DNA of 64,000 nt from positions 41,110-105,109 of the forward strand of contig CAJTVQ010000009.1 in NCBI GenBank assembly GCA_910579935.1, in the 5' to 3' direction. Below are positions 1-8,934 of this stretch, piece by piece. Position 1 is the first letter of the stretch; each line of letters opens with the position of its first letter. The stretch comes from an uncultured Lachnospiraceae bacterium. Its GTDB lineage: Bacteria; Bacillota; Clostridia; Lachnospirales; Lachnospiraceae. Both the position numbers and the translations under genes were made by a program. Below the pieces are notes generated by a model. That model was not told where the DNA came from and ran no database searches. It was given only the letters and a program-made list of their open reading frames with translations.

Positions 1-294
1 GATGTAGTCAATGCTCTCCATCTCCAAATCCAGTACGCTGCCGCAATGGGTACAGATGAAATGGTTATGCGGAACCGTATCGGCATCAAAATGATCCACG
101 CCGTCTCCTAAACGAAGTCTCTGTATTTCACCAGTGTCGGAAAGCAGGGTAAGATTGCGGTATACCGTACCAAGACTGATATTGGGATACTGCTGTCTGA
201 CATTCATGTAGACAACGTCGGCGGTGGGATGGTCTTTTCTGGTGCAGAGAAAATTTTTGATAAGTTCCCGCTGCCGGCTGTATTTCTGCGCCAT
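1..294 (-). CDS. perR: Fur-family peroxide regulator, PerR-like (partial, 3' end outside window)
   Basis: This is the N-terminal 98 codons of a Fur-family metalloregulator; the C-terminus lies beyond the left edge. The start at 294 follows an AAGGAGG site. A winged-helix DNA-binding part (about residues 1-80, containing SLGTVYRNL) leads into the dimerisation part. The pattern HFDAD, then HNH, CTHCG and VLD matches the positions of PerR regulatory-metal ligands (His and Asp) and the first structural-zinc Cys pair. By family knowledge it would repress peroxide-defence genes and lose DNA binding after metal-catalysed His oxidation. PerR rather than Fur is inferred from the Asp pattern and from the operator-like palindrome in its own promoter. 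Zur or Fur remain possible because the second CxxC is not visible. Confidence 0.85.
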   Translation of the reverse strand, partial: MAQKYSRQRELIKNFLCTRKDHPTADVVYMNVRQQYPNISLGTVYRNLTLLSDTGEIQRLRLGDGVDHFDADTVPHNHFICTHCGSVLDLEMESIDYI

Positions 295-313
295 ACTGCT
301 CCTCCTTCAAAAT

Positions 314-361
314 CAGTAATGATTACTGTTTTTATTATAATGAAAATTTCACAAAAGTCAA
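314..361 (-). promoter_or_regulatory. perR promoter with PerR-box-like operator
   Basis: Read on the minus strand, TTGACT (356-361) and TATAAT (334-339) are separated by 16 bp. Just downstream, at 314-328, is the perfect 7-1-7 inverted repeat CAGTAATGATTACTG, which resembles the PerR box consensus TTATAATnATTATAA. It covers the expected transcription start and ends shortly before the ribosome site, so autorepression is the simple inference. Confidence 0.75.
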
Positions 362-402
362 TACCATTTTACAAAGTTTTAATAAGTTTGCCATAAAACT
401 TA

Positions 403-411
403 TGATATAAT
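403..411 (+). promoter_or_regulatory. Extended -10 promoter of the two-component operon
   Basis: TGATATAAT is a TGn-extended -10 element located 31 bp before the kinase start. No good -35 is present at the correct distance, as is usual for extended -10 promoters. Confidence 0.5.
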
Positions 412-442
412 CGGATTAGTAGGAAAGGCGAAGGAAAAAGGC

Positions 443-1924
443 ATGAAATTTAAGACAAGACTGCTGATCACTTTTTTAACGATCGTATTGCTGCCGCTTG
501 TCCTAACCGCAGTGGCATATTTCAGCATAGGCAGTTATCTGCTGAATGCGGAGAGGGAATTCGGCATGGTAAACTCGGACTATACGATGCTGTCTGACCC
601 GATGCACGGCTTCGAGCAGATATCGGAAGAGATGTTCGAGGAGGTAAAAGAGCAGATCGCATTGGATGCGGGGAAGTTAGAGGATAACGAATATCTGTCA
701 AAGCTGAATAAAAAGATAGAGGATAAGGCTTCGTATATTATTGTGCGGAAGGGGAGCAATATCTATTATGCAGGAAACGATGCGGCAGCCCAGAAGATAT
801 TCAGCCGTCTGCCGCGGTACGGATATTCCAGTGAAGGCAGCGGTTCCAGTTATTATTACGACAGCATGTCAAAACTGGTGAAGCAGCTGGATTTCATTTT
901 TCCGGACGGAACGGAAGGTAGCATTTTCATTGTCACGAAAGTAAATTCCCTCATATCGAAACAGCTTTTGGTGGATATGTTTATTGCCATTGTAATCATA
1001 TTGGTTTTTACCAGTCTGATGCTGACAAGGTGGATCTCCATGGGAGTGTTTCTTCCTGTAAATGAACTGAATACGGCGATGAAGAACATTGCCGGCGGGA
1101 ATTTGGAATATGTGCTGAATACGGACAATAAAGGGGAAATCGGTGAGCTGTACAGAAATTATGAAGATATGCGGCTCAGACTGAAGGAATCTACGGATGA
1201 GAAATTCCAGCATGAAAAGCAGAATCGAGAATTGATCAGTAATATATCCCATGACTTAAAGACGCCGATTACGGCAATCAAAGGTTATGTGGAGGGAATC
1301 ATGGACGGGGTGGCCGATACGCCTGAGAAAATGGATAAATATATTAAGACCATTTATAATAAGGCGAATGATATGGACCGGCTGATAAACGAACTGACCA
1401 TTTATTCGGGTATTGACAACAACCGGATTCCCTATCATTTTCACCGCATCAACGTGGCAGATTATTTTGGAGACTGCGTGGAGGAAGTAGGGCTGGACTT
1501 GGACTCCAAGAATATTGAACTGAATTATGCCAATCTGGTTTCGCCCGATACGGTAATCATAGCGGATCCTGAGCAGGTGAAACGGGTCATCAATAATATT
1601 ATCGGAAACAGCATTAAGTATATGGATAAGGAAAAGGGAGTAATCGATATCCGCATCCTGGATGAAGTTGACTCTATCCGGGTGGAGATAGAAGATAACG
1701 GAAAAGGCATAGCGGCCAAGGATCTTCCGAATATATTTGAACGGTTTTACCGTACGGATGCGTCCCGCAATTCTTCTAAGGGAGGGAGCGGAATCGGTCT
1801 TTCCATTGTAAAAAAAATTGTAGAAGACCACGGCGGTTATATATGGGCTACCAGTAAGGAAGGGGAAGGTACATGCCTGCATTTTGTATTCCGGAAATAT
1901 TCCGAAATGAAGAATCATGTATAG
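443..1924 (+). CDS. Membrane sensor histidine kinase (HAMP-HisKA-HATPase)
   Basis: This 493-residue sensor kinase has a membrane segment at about residues 8-28, an extracellular part of about 150 residues, a second membrane segment near 175-200, and a HAMP linker. The HisKA domain has its phospho-accepting His near residue 270 in SNISHDLKTP. The ATPase domain carries an N box (NNIIGNSIKY), DNGKG and GGSGIGLSIV. The ligand-binding part is not recognised. It lies directly upstream of its probable partner, the OmpR-type regulator at 2019, and both would be read from the extended -10 promoter before it. All catalytic boxes look intact. The signal is unknown; resemblance to VanS/PhoR-type kinases is only general. 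Confidence 0.92.
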   Translation: MKFKTRLLITFLTIVLLPLVLTAVAYFSIGSYLLNAEREFGMVNSDYTMLSDPMHGFEQISEEMFEEVKEQIALDAGKLEDNEYLSKLNKKIEDKASYIIVRKGSNIYYAGNDAAAQKIFSRLPRYGYSSEGSGSSYYYDSMSKLVKQLDFIFPDGTEGSIFIVTKVNSLISKQLLVDMFIAIVIILVFTSLMLTRWISMGVFLPVNELNTAMKNIAGGNLEYVLNTDNKGEIGELYRNYEDMRLRLKESTDEKFQHEKQNRELISNISHDLKTPITAIKGYVEGIMDGVADTPEKMDKYIKTIYNKANDMDRLINELTIYSGIDNNRIPYHFHRINVADYFGDCVEEVGLDLDSKNIELNYANLVSPDTVIIADPEQVKRVINNIIGNSIKYMDKEKGVIDIRILDEVDSIRVEIEDNGKGIAAKDLPNIFERFYRTDASRNSSKGGSGIGLSIVKKIVEDHGGYIWATSKEGEGTCLHFVFRKYSEMKNHV

Positions 1925-2018
1925 AAGCGGTTTGCTTAATTGACAGCGGGGGATATTGCATGAAAGCAGACCGGTCAGCAAATATTATAAGAAACAGAGT
2001 AGAAAGGTGCAGTGGGAT

Positions 2019-2708
2019 ATGAGTAAAATACTGATTATCGAAGACGAAGAGGCAATTGCGGATTTGGAGAAGGATTATCTGGAGCTCAGCGATTTTGAAG
2101 TGGAAATCGAGCATACCGGAAATAAGGGACTGCAGAAGGCGCTGGAGAAAGACTTTGATTTGGTGATCTTGGATTTGATGCTGCCGGAAATGGATGGATT
2201 TGAGGTGTGCCGGAAAATAAGGGAGGAAAAAAATATTCCGATCCTGATGGTTTCCGCCAAAAAAGATGATATTGATAAAATCAGGGGATTGGGCCTGGGT
2301 GCGGATGATTACATGACGAAACCTTTCAGTCCAAGCGAGTTAGTAGCAAGGGTAAAAGCGCATATGGCAAGATATGACAGGCTGGTAGGTTCCAACCAAA
2401 AAGTGAATGATGTGGTGGAAATCAGGGGAATCCGCATTGATAAGACGGCAAGACGGGTATATGTGGACGGCGAAGAGAAGACTTTTACCACGAAAGAATT
2501 CGATCTGCTTACATTCCTGGCGGAAAATCCGAACCATGTATTTACAAAAGAAGAACTGTTCCGGGAAATATGGGATATGGATTCGATAGGGGATATTGCT
2601 ACGGTAACGGTGCATATCAAGAAAATCCGGGAAAAGATAGAATACGATACGGCGAAGCCCCAGTATATCGAAACGATATGGGGAGTCGGGTACCGGTTTA
2701 AAGTATAA
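2019..2708 (+). CDS. OmpR-family response regulator
   Basis: This 229-residue regulator has a receiver domain (phospho-acceptor Asp near residue 52 in LDLMLPEMDGF, signalling Lys in MTKPF) and an OmpR-type winged helix at the C-terminus (FTTKEFDLL and IWGVGYRF). The ATG at 2019 was chosen over the in-frame ATG at 1956 because the protein then begins MSKILIIEDEE, as the family does, and a GAAAGGTG ribosome site precedes it. It is the natural partner of the kinase at 443. Target genes are unknown; the AI-2E-like and ligase-like genes downstream are possible members of the same transcription unit. Confidence 0.93.
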   Translation: MSKILIIEDEEAIADLEKDYLELSDFEVEIEHTGNKGLQKALEKDFDLVILDLMLPEMDGFEVCRKIREEKNIPILMVSAKKDDIDKIRGLGLGADDYMTKPFSPSELVARVKAHMARYDRLVGSNQKVNDVVEIRGIRIDKTARRVYVDGEEKTFTTKEFDLLTFLAENPNHVFTKEELFREIWDMDSIGDIATVTVHIKKIREKIEYDTAKPQYIETIWGVGYRFKV

Positions 2709-2714
2709 GCGGGG

Positions 2715-3452
2715 ATGGGCATGAAACTGGGAAAAGAAGACATTCTGTATGAAGACGAAGAAATGATCGTATGCCATAAACCGCCAGGCATTGCCACACA
2801 GACTTCCCGGCCGGGAGAGGCGGATATGGTGAGCGCCCTGAAAAACTATCTGCGGACGGCGTATGTCGGAGTAGTTCACCGTCTGGACCAGCCGGTGGAA
2901 GGGATTTTGGTCTTTGCCAAAACAAAAACGGCAGCAGCACGGCTGAGTGAACAGAACAGAGAGAAGACGATGTGCAAGCACTATCGTGCGGCGGCCGTGC
3001 TGCAGAAGAAGACGGAATCCGGTCTGGCACAGGGGGATGGCCTGCAGGAGCCGGGGAAGGAATATGTCTTAGTAGATTATTTGCTGAAAGACGGCAGGGA
3101 AAATATTTCAAAGGTGGTGAAACAGGGGACGCCGGGGGCAAAAAGGGCGGAACTGGTATATAAGATCATAAAAATGAAGCAGACAGAAGAACAGCAGAGG
3201 GTGCTTTTGGAGATTGTGCTGAAAACAGGCAGGCATCACCAGATACGCGTGCAATTATCCCATGCGGGGCTGCCGCTGCTCGGAGATGCCAAGTATGGAA
3301 GTGGGCTGCCGGATGTTTCGGACCGGGAACATTCGATAAAGAATGTGGCGCTGTGCGCCAATCGTTTGGAATTCCGGCATCCGGCAACAGGAAAAAAGAT
3401 GTCTTTTGAAATAGAACCTTCAGGGACGGCTTTTGGTATTTTTTCCAGTTAA
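2715..3452 (+). CDS. RluA-family RNA pseudouridine synthase
   Basis: A 245-residue pseudouridine synthase that would isomerise a uridine in rRNA or tRNA. The catalytic motif VVHRLDQPVEG places the nucleophilic Asp near residue 59, followed by ILVFAKT and the conserved GRHHQIRVQ with LGDAKYG toward the C-terminus. There is no N-terminal S4 domain, so it belongs with the shorter RluA/RluC-like members. It begins 6 bp after the response regulator gene, suggesting co-transcription, although the ribosome site is weak; the ATG at 2721 is an alternative start. The substrate position cannot be assigned. Confidence 0.88.
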   Translation: MGMKLGKEDILYEDEEMIVCHKPPGIATQTSRPGEADMVSALKNYLRTAYVGVVHRLDQPVEGILVFAKTKTAAARLSEQNREKTMCKHYRAAAVLQKKTESGLAQGDGLQEPGKEYVLVDYLLKDGRENISKVVKQGTPGAKRAELVYKIIKMKQTEEQQRVLLEIVLKTGRHHQIRVQLSHAGLPLLGDAKYGSGLPDVSDREHSIKNVALCANRLEFRHPATGKKMSFEIEPSGTAFGIFSS

Positions 3453-3538
3453 TTCCTATATTTCTTTTAAAAATCCTGCAATAATTTGCCGGAAATGATT
3501 CATACTATTTCTAAGTGTGAAGGGAATGAGGACTGGCG

Positions 3539-4609
3539 ATGGGAAAAATAACGATGGCAAAGGCAAAAGAATATGTACGGTTAGGAGCGGTAGTGCTGGG
3601 AGTATACATAGGATTTAAGTATTTAAGTCCGTTGGCTGCTCCTTTTCTTTTTGCTTTTGCCTTTGTCAGCGTTCTTCATCCGGCGCTGGAAAAGGTTCAG
3701 AAAAGGTATCATGTGAAGAAAGGGTTTCTGGCTGCGGGTATTCTGCTGCTGCTATGCATTACGGCTGGCGTGGGGATATGGAGTCTTGGTGTGTTTCTTT
3801 TTCAAAAACTGGGAGAACTGTTCAGTCAGATAGATTTATTTGAGGAGAAATTTTACCTGTTTGTGGGAAATTGCTGTGACGGGATGGAGAAGAAATTCGG
3901 CATGGACGGAAGATGGGTTGAGAAATTTGTTTTGGAGAGGGTCAATATCTTTATAGAGAATTTTCAGGTACAGGTAGTGCCGAAGATTATGAATGAGTCC
4001 GTAAGCTATGTGAAGAATATCGCAGGGGTTATAGGTTTTCTTGCGATCATGATCATTGCCGTGGTTCTGCTTGCCAAGGATTATTGCGAGATTATGGAAA
4101 AGCTGCATGACAGGGAAGAGGTCAAATGTATTTTCGAGATAGGAAAGAAGATATTCCGTCATATCGGGACATTTATTCGGGCACAGTTTATGATTCTGTT
4201 CATTATCAGTATTCTTTGTTCGGTTACGCTGTTTCTGGCAGGAATAGAAGGCGGAGCAGCAGTGGGGCTGTTTACAGGTTTTATGGACATGCTTCCTTTT
4301 ATCGGGACAGGAATGGTGCTTATGCCGCTGGCTTTTTGGCAGATTTTAAACGGGTATTATACAAAGGCGGTAATTTGTGTTATTCTATATGTGGTATGCG
4401 CCGTGACACGGGAATTTTTGGAACCCAAACTGATAGGGGAGAAGATGGGGATATTTCCGGTGGCGATTCTTTTTTCGGTGTATGCGGGTGTGAAGTTATT
4501 CGGTGTATTCGGTATTGTTAAGGGGCCTTTGGCATTGATCACGATTTATGAAATTGTACGGCATGGAAAGGAGCAGGTGAAATATGAAAAGGATGGAGGC
4601 ATTTTGTGA
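3539..4609 (+). CDS. AI-2E family permease (YtvI-like)
   Basis: A 356-residue polytopic membrane protein of the AI-2E transporter family (PF01594). About seven hydrophobic segments are visible: paired helices near residues 17-50 and 60-90, a long amphipathic region around 90-150, then a C-terminal bundle. The family signature lies in the last third (GGAAVGLFTGFMDMLPFIGTG, reading to EPKLIGEKMGI). Clostridial and Bacillus members include the sporulation-associated YtvI. A CATACTA element at 3501-3507, weakly resembling a sporulation sigma-factor -10, precedes it, but this is speculative. The end overlaps the next gene by 26 bp, implying translational coupling. The transported compound is unknown. 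Confidence 0.85.
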   Translation: MGKITMAKAKEYVRLGAVVLGVYIGFKYLSPLAAPFLFAFAFVSVLHPALEKVQKRYHVKKGFLAAGILLLLCITAGVGIWSLGVFLFQKLGELFSQIDLFEEKFYLFVGNCCDGMEKKFGMDGRWVEKFVLERVNIFIENFQVQVVPKIMNESVSYVKNIAGVIGFLAIMIIAVVLLAKDYCEIMEKLHDREEVKCIFEIGKKIFRHIGTFIRAQFMILFIISILCSVTLFLAGIEGGAAVGLFTGFMDMLPFIGTGMVLMPLAFWQILNGYYTKAVICVILYVVCAVTREFLEPKLIGEKMGIFPVAILFSVYAGVKLFGVFGIVKGPLALITIYEIVRHGKEQVKYEKDGGIL

Positions 4610-6290
4610 GGAGACGGTTTCACTGCTTCTGACGGCATATCTGTTCATTGTGTTCTGCATGTTCCCGTTTTATTTGAAGAACGGATATATGGAAATCGGA
4701 AAGGACAAATATAATTTTTATAAAATAATCACGATCGGCGGTTTTGGACTGATCATACCTCTGGTTCTGCTGTGTCTGGCAGCGCATATCGTGAATCGGA
4801 AAAGAGACAGGAAACGTGCAGCAGGTGAAGCTGCGGACGGGCAGGAAGGAACGGAAGACAGCGTAAGTGCGGAACGTGCAGAAGCGGCTGAAGACAGCGG
4901 GGAAGAGGATATGCCGGAGCCATATGCTATCTGGAGGGGAAAACTGTCGGGCACGGACTGGGCGGTGCTCGCTTACGGATTGAGTGTGATTCTCTCTTAC
5001 ATAGGTTCGGAATATAAACATACTGCCCTGGTGGGGGAAAAAGGATGGTATATGGGAGCAGAGATGCAGCTGGTATTTGTGCTTTCCTATTTTTTGGTTT
5101 CCCGTTTTTGGGAGTATGGGGAAAAGATATTGTATCCGGTTATGGCGGCATCCGGCGCCGTATTTTTTCTCGGGATACTGAACCGGTTTTCGATATTTCC
5201 GTTTTTGATCGAAGGGGCCAACAGCAGTTTTTTGTCCACAATGGGAAACATCAATTGGTATTGCGGTTATTGGGCCGTAATTTTTCCAATCGGTTTTCTT
5301 ATGTATTGGAAGGCTGACGGGTTATGGATGAGGATTGCGGGACTGCTGTTTTCGACAGTGGGAATTGCTGCCGGTATCAGCCAGGGAAGCAACAGTGCAT
5401 TTCTGGTATTTGCAGGTTTGTATATTTTCTTATTCTGTATTTCTTTCAGGGATATGGAGTCGATGAAGCGTTTTTTTCAGCTTGTCATTTTATTCTGTGC
5501 GGTCTGTCAGGGGCTGCGGCTGTGGAGATGGCTGCGTCCGGCAGCCTTTAACTATTACAGCGGGACGGTGAGCGATTGGATCACGCTTTCATCCATTACG
5601 ATGGCGGGATTTATTTTTTCCGTAATCGTCTATTTCTTCCTTTGGCTGGCAGAGAGGAAGCTGCATCCGGATATGAGGCGCTTTAAGATGATCCGGCAGA
5701 TAATGTTATTGATGACCGTAATTGTGATCGGAGTATATATTCTGCTTCTGATCCTGAACAGTCGGGTGAAAGGAGGAATCCGCTCCATGGGAGAGATTTC
5801 CGCGTTGGTGTTCAGCCGGCAGTGGGGGAGTTCGCGCGGGGCCACATGGTCTGCGGGACTACGGATTTATCGTAGTATGCCGGGACTGAAGAAATTGATC
5901 GGGGTTGGCCCGGACTGTTTTGCCAAATCTTTATATACGATTCCGGATCTGGCAGAATCGGTAAATAAGCAGTTTAATGGCTCCAGGCTGACCAATGCCC
6001 ACAATGAGTGGCTGAATATGCTGGTGAATATGGGCATCTTCGGGTTCATCAGCTATGGAGGCATCTTTGTCAGTGCAGTGATACGCTTTGTTTATTACGG
6101 AGAAAAAGTTTTTAAGGGGAAGGGGAAGTATCTTTGCATTTTTGGATTCAGCGCTTTTGCCTATACCCTGCATAATGTGGTGAGCTTCCAGCAGATTTTA
6201 AGTACGCCCTTTATGTTTCTAATGCTGGGGATGGGGGAAGGACTGGTGCGGACGGAAAAATATAAGGAGTTGACAAATACGGATTTTTAA
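4584..6290 (+). CDS. O-antigen ligase-like polytopic membrane protein
   Basis: This 568-residue protein has about twelve hydrophobic segments and the organisation of the O-antigen ligase/Wzy_C superfamily. Near residues 405-490 a large extracytoplasmic loop contains RGATWSAGLRIY, then GVGPDCF and the characteristic NAHNEWLNMLVNMG, which in the family surrounds the catalytic arginine/histidine region. An acidic, Ala/Glu-rich insertion at residues 70-110 separates the first membrane helices and looks disordered. Family members transfer or polymerise undecaprenyl-linked glycans, so a role in surface polysaccharide or teichoic-acid-like polymer assembly is likely. No glycosyltransferase genes lie beside it, so the substrate is unknown. 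Confidence 0.82.
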   Translation: MKRMEAFCEETVSLLLTAYLFIVFCMFPFYLKNGYMEIGKDKYNFYKIITIGGFGLIIPLVLLCLAAHIVNRKRDRKRAAGEAADGQEGTEDSVSAERAEAAEDSGEEDMPEPYAIWRGKLSGTDWAVLAYGLSVILSYIGSEYKHTALVGEKGWYMGAEMQLVFVLSYFLVSRFWEYGEKILYPVMAASGAVFFLGILNRFSIFPFLIEGANSSFLSTMGNINWYCGYWAVIFPIGFLMYWKADGLWMRIAGLLFSTVGIAAGISQGSNSAFLVFAGLYIFLFCISFRDMESMKRFFQLVILFCAVCQGLRLWRWLRPAAFNYYSGTVSDWITLSSITMAGFIFSVIVYFFLWLAERKLHPDMRRFKMIRQIMLLMTVIVIGVYILLLILNSRVKGGIRSMGEISALVFSRQWGSSRGATWSAGLRIYRSMPGLKKLIGVGPDCFAKSLYTIPDLAESVNKQFNGSRLTNAHNEWLNMLVNMGIFGFISYGGIFVSAVIRFVYYGEKVFKGKGKYLCIFGFSAFAYTLHNVVSFQQILSTPFMFLMLGMGEGLVRTEKYKELTNTDF

Positions 6291-6314
6291 CCTAAAATCT
6301 AATCACATAAAGAA

Positions 6315-6598
6315 GGCAACGAAGAAAAGGATTAGTACGGACAGTCAGCGTATCAGAGAGAGCGCCGCCCGGTGTGAGGCGCTTACGTGCGGCATCCCGA
6401 ACCGGCCTTGGAGTTCTGTATGAACAGTAAAGAGCGTAAGAGAACTTTGCATAAATACAGCGTAGCACCGGCGTTAGCGGTAGGATGAGAGAATGCGGCA
6501 GCAGACAGAAACCAAAGGGTATGTCGGGCTGCAGTATTAATTGGGGTGGTAACGCCGGATTTCCGGTCCCTGAACGGGATTGGGAGTCCGGTGTTTTT
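6315..6598 (+). promoter_or_regulatory. T-box riboswitch controlling proS
   Basis: This tRNA-sensing leader lies between the preceding gene and proS. The conserved T-box GGGGTGGTAACGCC is at 6543-6556, followed by a competing terminator. In Stem I, AGTA at 6334-6337 would face GAA at 6399-6401; AAGG (6327-6330) pairs with CCTT (6406-6409) below the specifier loop. This places the specifier codon CCG at 6402-6404, a proline codon, in agreement with the downstream gene. The GAGAGAG and GGTG elements of Stem I are also present. Uncharged proline tRNA would stabilise the antiterminator. The specifier assignment is manual folding. Confidence 0.9.
6553..6598 (+). terminator. T-box terminator hairpin
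   Basis: CCGGA at 6555-6559 pairs with TCCGG at 6587-6591, with an inner stem around GGTCCC/GGGATTGGGA, followed by TTTTT at 6594-6598. Its 5' arm overlaps the T-box sequence, so it is mutually exclusive with the antiterminator. Confidence 0.85.
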
Positions 6599-6656
6599 GT
6601 GTGCTTCAAGTCCCGAAGCCAGAATGAGAAAATAAGACAGGAAAAGGAGAAGAAAA

Positions 6657-8087
6657 ATGGCTGAAAAAAAATTAGTGGAAGCGATTACGTCCATGGATAC
6701 TGATTTTGCCCAGTGGTATACGGATGTAGTGAAAAAAGCGGAATTGATCGATTATTCCAACGTAAAGGGCTGTATGGTGATTAAACCGGCAGGATACGCA
6801 ATATGGGAGCTGATTCAGCGGCAGCTGGATGATATGTTCAAGGCAACGGGAGTGGAAAATGTATATATGCCCATGTTCATTCCGGAAAGTCTTCTGCAGA
6901 AGGAAAAAGACCATGTAGAGGGGTTTGCGCCCGAAGTGGCATGGGTAACGCACGGAGGATTGAATCCCCTGCAGGAAAGAATGTGTGTAAGACCTACTTC
7001 CGAAACGCTTTTCTGTGATTTCTATAAGGGAGATATCCAGTCTTACCGGGATTTGCCCAGAGTGTATAACCAGTGGTGCAGTGTGGTGCGCTGGGAAAAG
7101 GAAACAAGACCGTTCCTGCGTTCCAGAGAATTTTTGTGGCAGGAGGGGCATACGGCTCATGCAACGGCGGAGGAAGCGCAGGAGAGAACGGAGCAGATGC
7201 TCAACGTGTATGCTGATTTTTGTGAGAAAGTACTGGCGATTCCGGTGGTGAAGGGACGCAAAACCGAGAAGGAGAAGTTTGCGGGAGCAGAAGCTACCTA
7301 TACGATAGAAGCCTTGATGCATGACGGCAAGGCGCTTCAGTCCGGCACCAGCCATAATTTCGGCGACGGGTTTGCAAAGGCATTCGGCATCCAGTTTACA
7401 GATAAGGACAATACGCTGAAATATGTACATCAGACTTCATGGGGAATGTCTACGAGAATCATCGGCGCGATCATTATGGTGCATGGCGATGATTCCGGTC
7501 TGGTGCTGCCTCCGAAAGTAGCGCCTACACAGGTGATGATCATTCCGATTCAGCAGAAAAAGGAAGGAGTACTGGATAAAGCTTATGAGTTGAAAGACAG
7601 GCTTTCACATTTCCGTGTGAAAGTGGATGATTCGGATAAGAGTCCCGGGTGGAAGTTCTCCGAGCAGGAAATGAGGGGGATTCCGATTCGTGTGGAAATA
7701 GGTCCCAAGGATATAGAAGCCGGAAAGTGTGTGATCTGCCGCCGGGATAATGGGGAAAAAGTGGAAGCGGCTTTGGCGGATCTGGAGCAGTCAGTCAGTG
7801 ATATTCTGGATGATATCCAGCTAAGTATGTACCAAAGGGCAAAGGCACATCTGGAGGCCCACACCTATACGGCGAAGACAAAAGATGAATTTGTACAGAC
7901 GTTTGCTGAGAAAGCCGGATTCGTGAAAGCGATGTGGTGCGGAGAAACGGAATGTGAGGAGAAGATTAAGGAAGACATGGCAGTAACCAGCCGCTGTATG
8001 CCTCATGAACAGGAGTGTCTTTCCGATACCTGTGTGTATTGCGGGAAACCTGCAAAGAAAATGGTTTATTGGGGTAAAGCATATTAA
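6657..8087 (+). CDS. proS: Prolyl-tRNA synthetase, archaeal/eukaryotic-type (ProS type 3)
   Basis: A 476-residue class II synthetase that charges tRNA-Pro. Class II motif 2 is seen as RWEKETRPFLRSREFLWQEGHTAHA (residues near 145-170, split around the catalytic Arg), and motif 3 as GMSTRIIGAIIMVHGDDSG near 260-280. An anticodon-binding domain follows, then a C-terminal zinc-ribbon-like region with paired cysteines (CGETEC, CVYCG) ending in tyrosine. The length and the absence of the YbaK-like editing insertion identify the archaeal/eukaryotic-type enzyme rather than the ~570-residue bacterial one. The start is preceded by AAAAGGAG. It is the sole gene behind the T-box and is followed by a strong terminator. 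Confidence 0.96.
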   Translation: MAEKKLVEAITSMDTDFAQWYTDVVKKAELIDYSNVKGCMVIKPAGYAIWELIQRQLDDMFKATGVENVYMPMFIPESLLQKEKDHVEGFAPEVAWVTHGGLNPLQERMCVRPTSETLFCDFYKGDIQSYRDLPRVYNQWCSVVRWEKETRPFLRSREFLWQEGHTAHATAEEAQERTEQMLNVYADFCEKVLAIPVVKGRKTEKEKFAGAEATYTIEALMHDGKALQSGTSHNFGDGFAKAFGIQFTDKDNTLKYVHQTSWGMSTRIIGAIIMVHGDDSGLVLPPKVAPTQVMIIPIQQKKEGVLDKAYELKDRLSHFRVKVDDSDKSPGWKFSEQEMRGIPIRVEIGPKDIEAGKCVICRRDNGEKVEAALADLEQSVSDILDDIQLSMYQRAKAHLEAHTYTAKTKDEFVQTFAEKAGFVKAMWCGETECEEKIKEDMAVTSRCMPHEQECLSDTCVYCGKPAKKMVYWGKAY

Positions 8088-8111
8088 ATTTACCGCACTG
8101 CAGTAAATATT

Positions 8112-8150
8112 CAGACTCCGGTTGTTGTAGTGTAACCGGAGTCTGTTGAA
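8112..8150 (+). terminator. Terminator after proS
   Basis: A perfect 12-bp inverted repeat: CAGACTCCGGTT at 8112-8123 and AACCGGAGTCTG at 8134-8145 with a 10-nt loop. The T-tract is interrupted, so termination may be partial. Confidence 0.75.
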
Positions 8151-8238
8151 TAATTAGAGTGGTCGGCCTGAGTTCGGGATGAACGATGATGGTCGTCTCT
8201 TCTCTCTTTCTTGTGGAGCGGTACGGTAATAATAGCAG

Positions 8239-8934
8239 TTATAAACGTTCTTTAAGCAGCTGGTATCTTCTTTTGCTTATGGGAAGACGGGTTCCGTTAA
8301 AAAGCAGGAGGGAGGTACGCTCAATATTTTTGATATATTTTTCGTTGACAAGATAAGACTGGTGTACGCGGCAAAAGGCAGCTTTTGATGTCGATATCTG
8401 GCATTCAATGGTATTCAGGGTTCCGATCATTTTCGTTTCTTCTTCTTTTGTATGTATGATAATGTAACGTCCGCTGCTTTCAAAAAACAATATGTCATTA
8501 AAAATTACGCGGCACAGCTTCCGTCTGTATTTGTATTCAAAATAATTTTTGTCTGCGCGCATTTTATCATAAACATTCATAAAGCATTTGCAGAAGAAAT
8601 TGTGATCTATGGGTTTGGTAATTAACCGGAACATGTGCGCTTCCTCGAGCAATAGTTTCCATAAACTCTCATCTTCCGCCAGATAGATGATCGTAACATG
8701 CGGATTATAGTCTTTGGCTTCCTGGGCGATTGCGATAATCTCTTTATAATCATCCTGAATACTTAAATAAATTAAATCATATACCTCATCATTCATATGG
8801 GATAAAAAATCAGATTTTTCATTGAAGACATCGATATCTATAAAAATTTTCCGGACACTCTCCAACTGCAGCAGAAGATTTTCCATTTCAGACAATATAA
8901 GAATGTCTGAATCGTAAATACCTACTTTTATCAT
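8239..8934 (-). CDS. LytTR-family response regulator with degenerate receiver
   Basis: This 231-residue protein has an AlgR/AgrA-type arrangement: a receiver-like domain (residues 1-120) and a C-terminal LytTR DNA-binding domain (about 130-231, with ILFFESSGRYIIIH, FCRVHQSYLVN and PISKRRY). In the receiver the acidic residues near positions 8-10 and the signalling Lys (ITKP) are kept. The phospho-acceptor position is Ser58 in DLIYLSIQ, where DLIFLDI is expected. It may therefore work without phosphorylation. The ATG at 8934 lies 5 nt after AAGGGGTGG; a GTG at 8943 would overlap that site. No histidine kinase is adjacent. The 276 bp between it and the flavodiiron gene show no further features. 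Confidence 0.88.
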   Translation of the reverse strand: MIKVGIYDSDILILSEMENLLLQLESVRKIFIDIDVFNEKSDFLSHMNDEVYDLIYLSIQDDYKEIIAIAQEAKDYNPHVTIIYLAEDESLWKLLLEEAHMFRLITKPIDHNFFCKCFMNVYDKMRADKNYFEYKYRRKLCRVIFNDILFFESSGRYIIIHTKEEETKMIGTLNTIECQISTSKAAFCRVHQSYLVNEKYIKNIERTSLLLFNGTRLPISKRRYQLLKERL

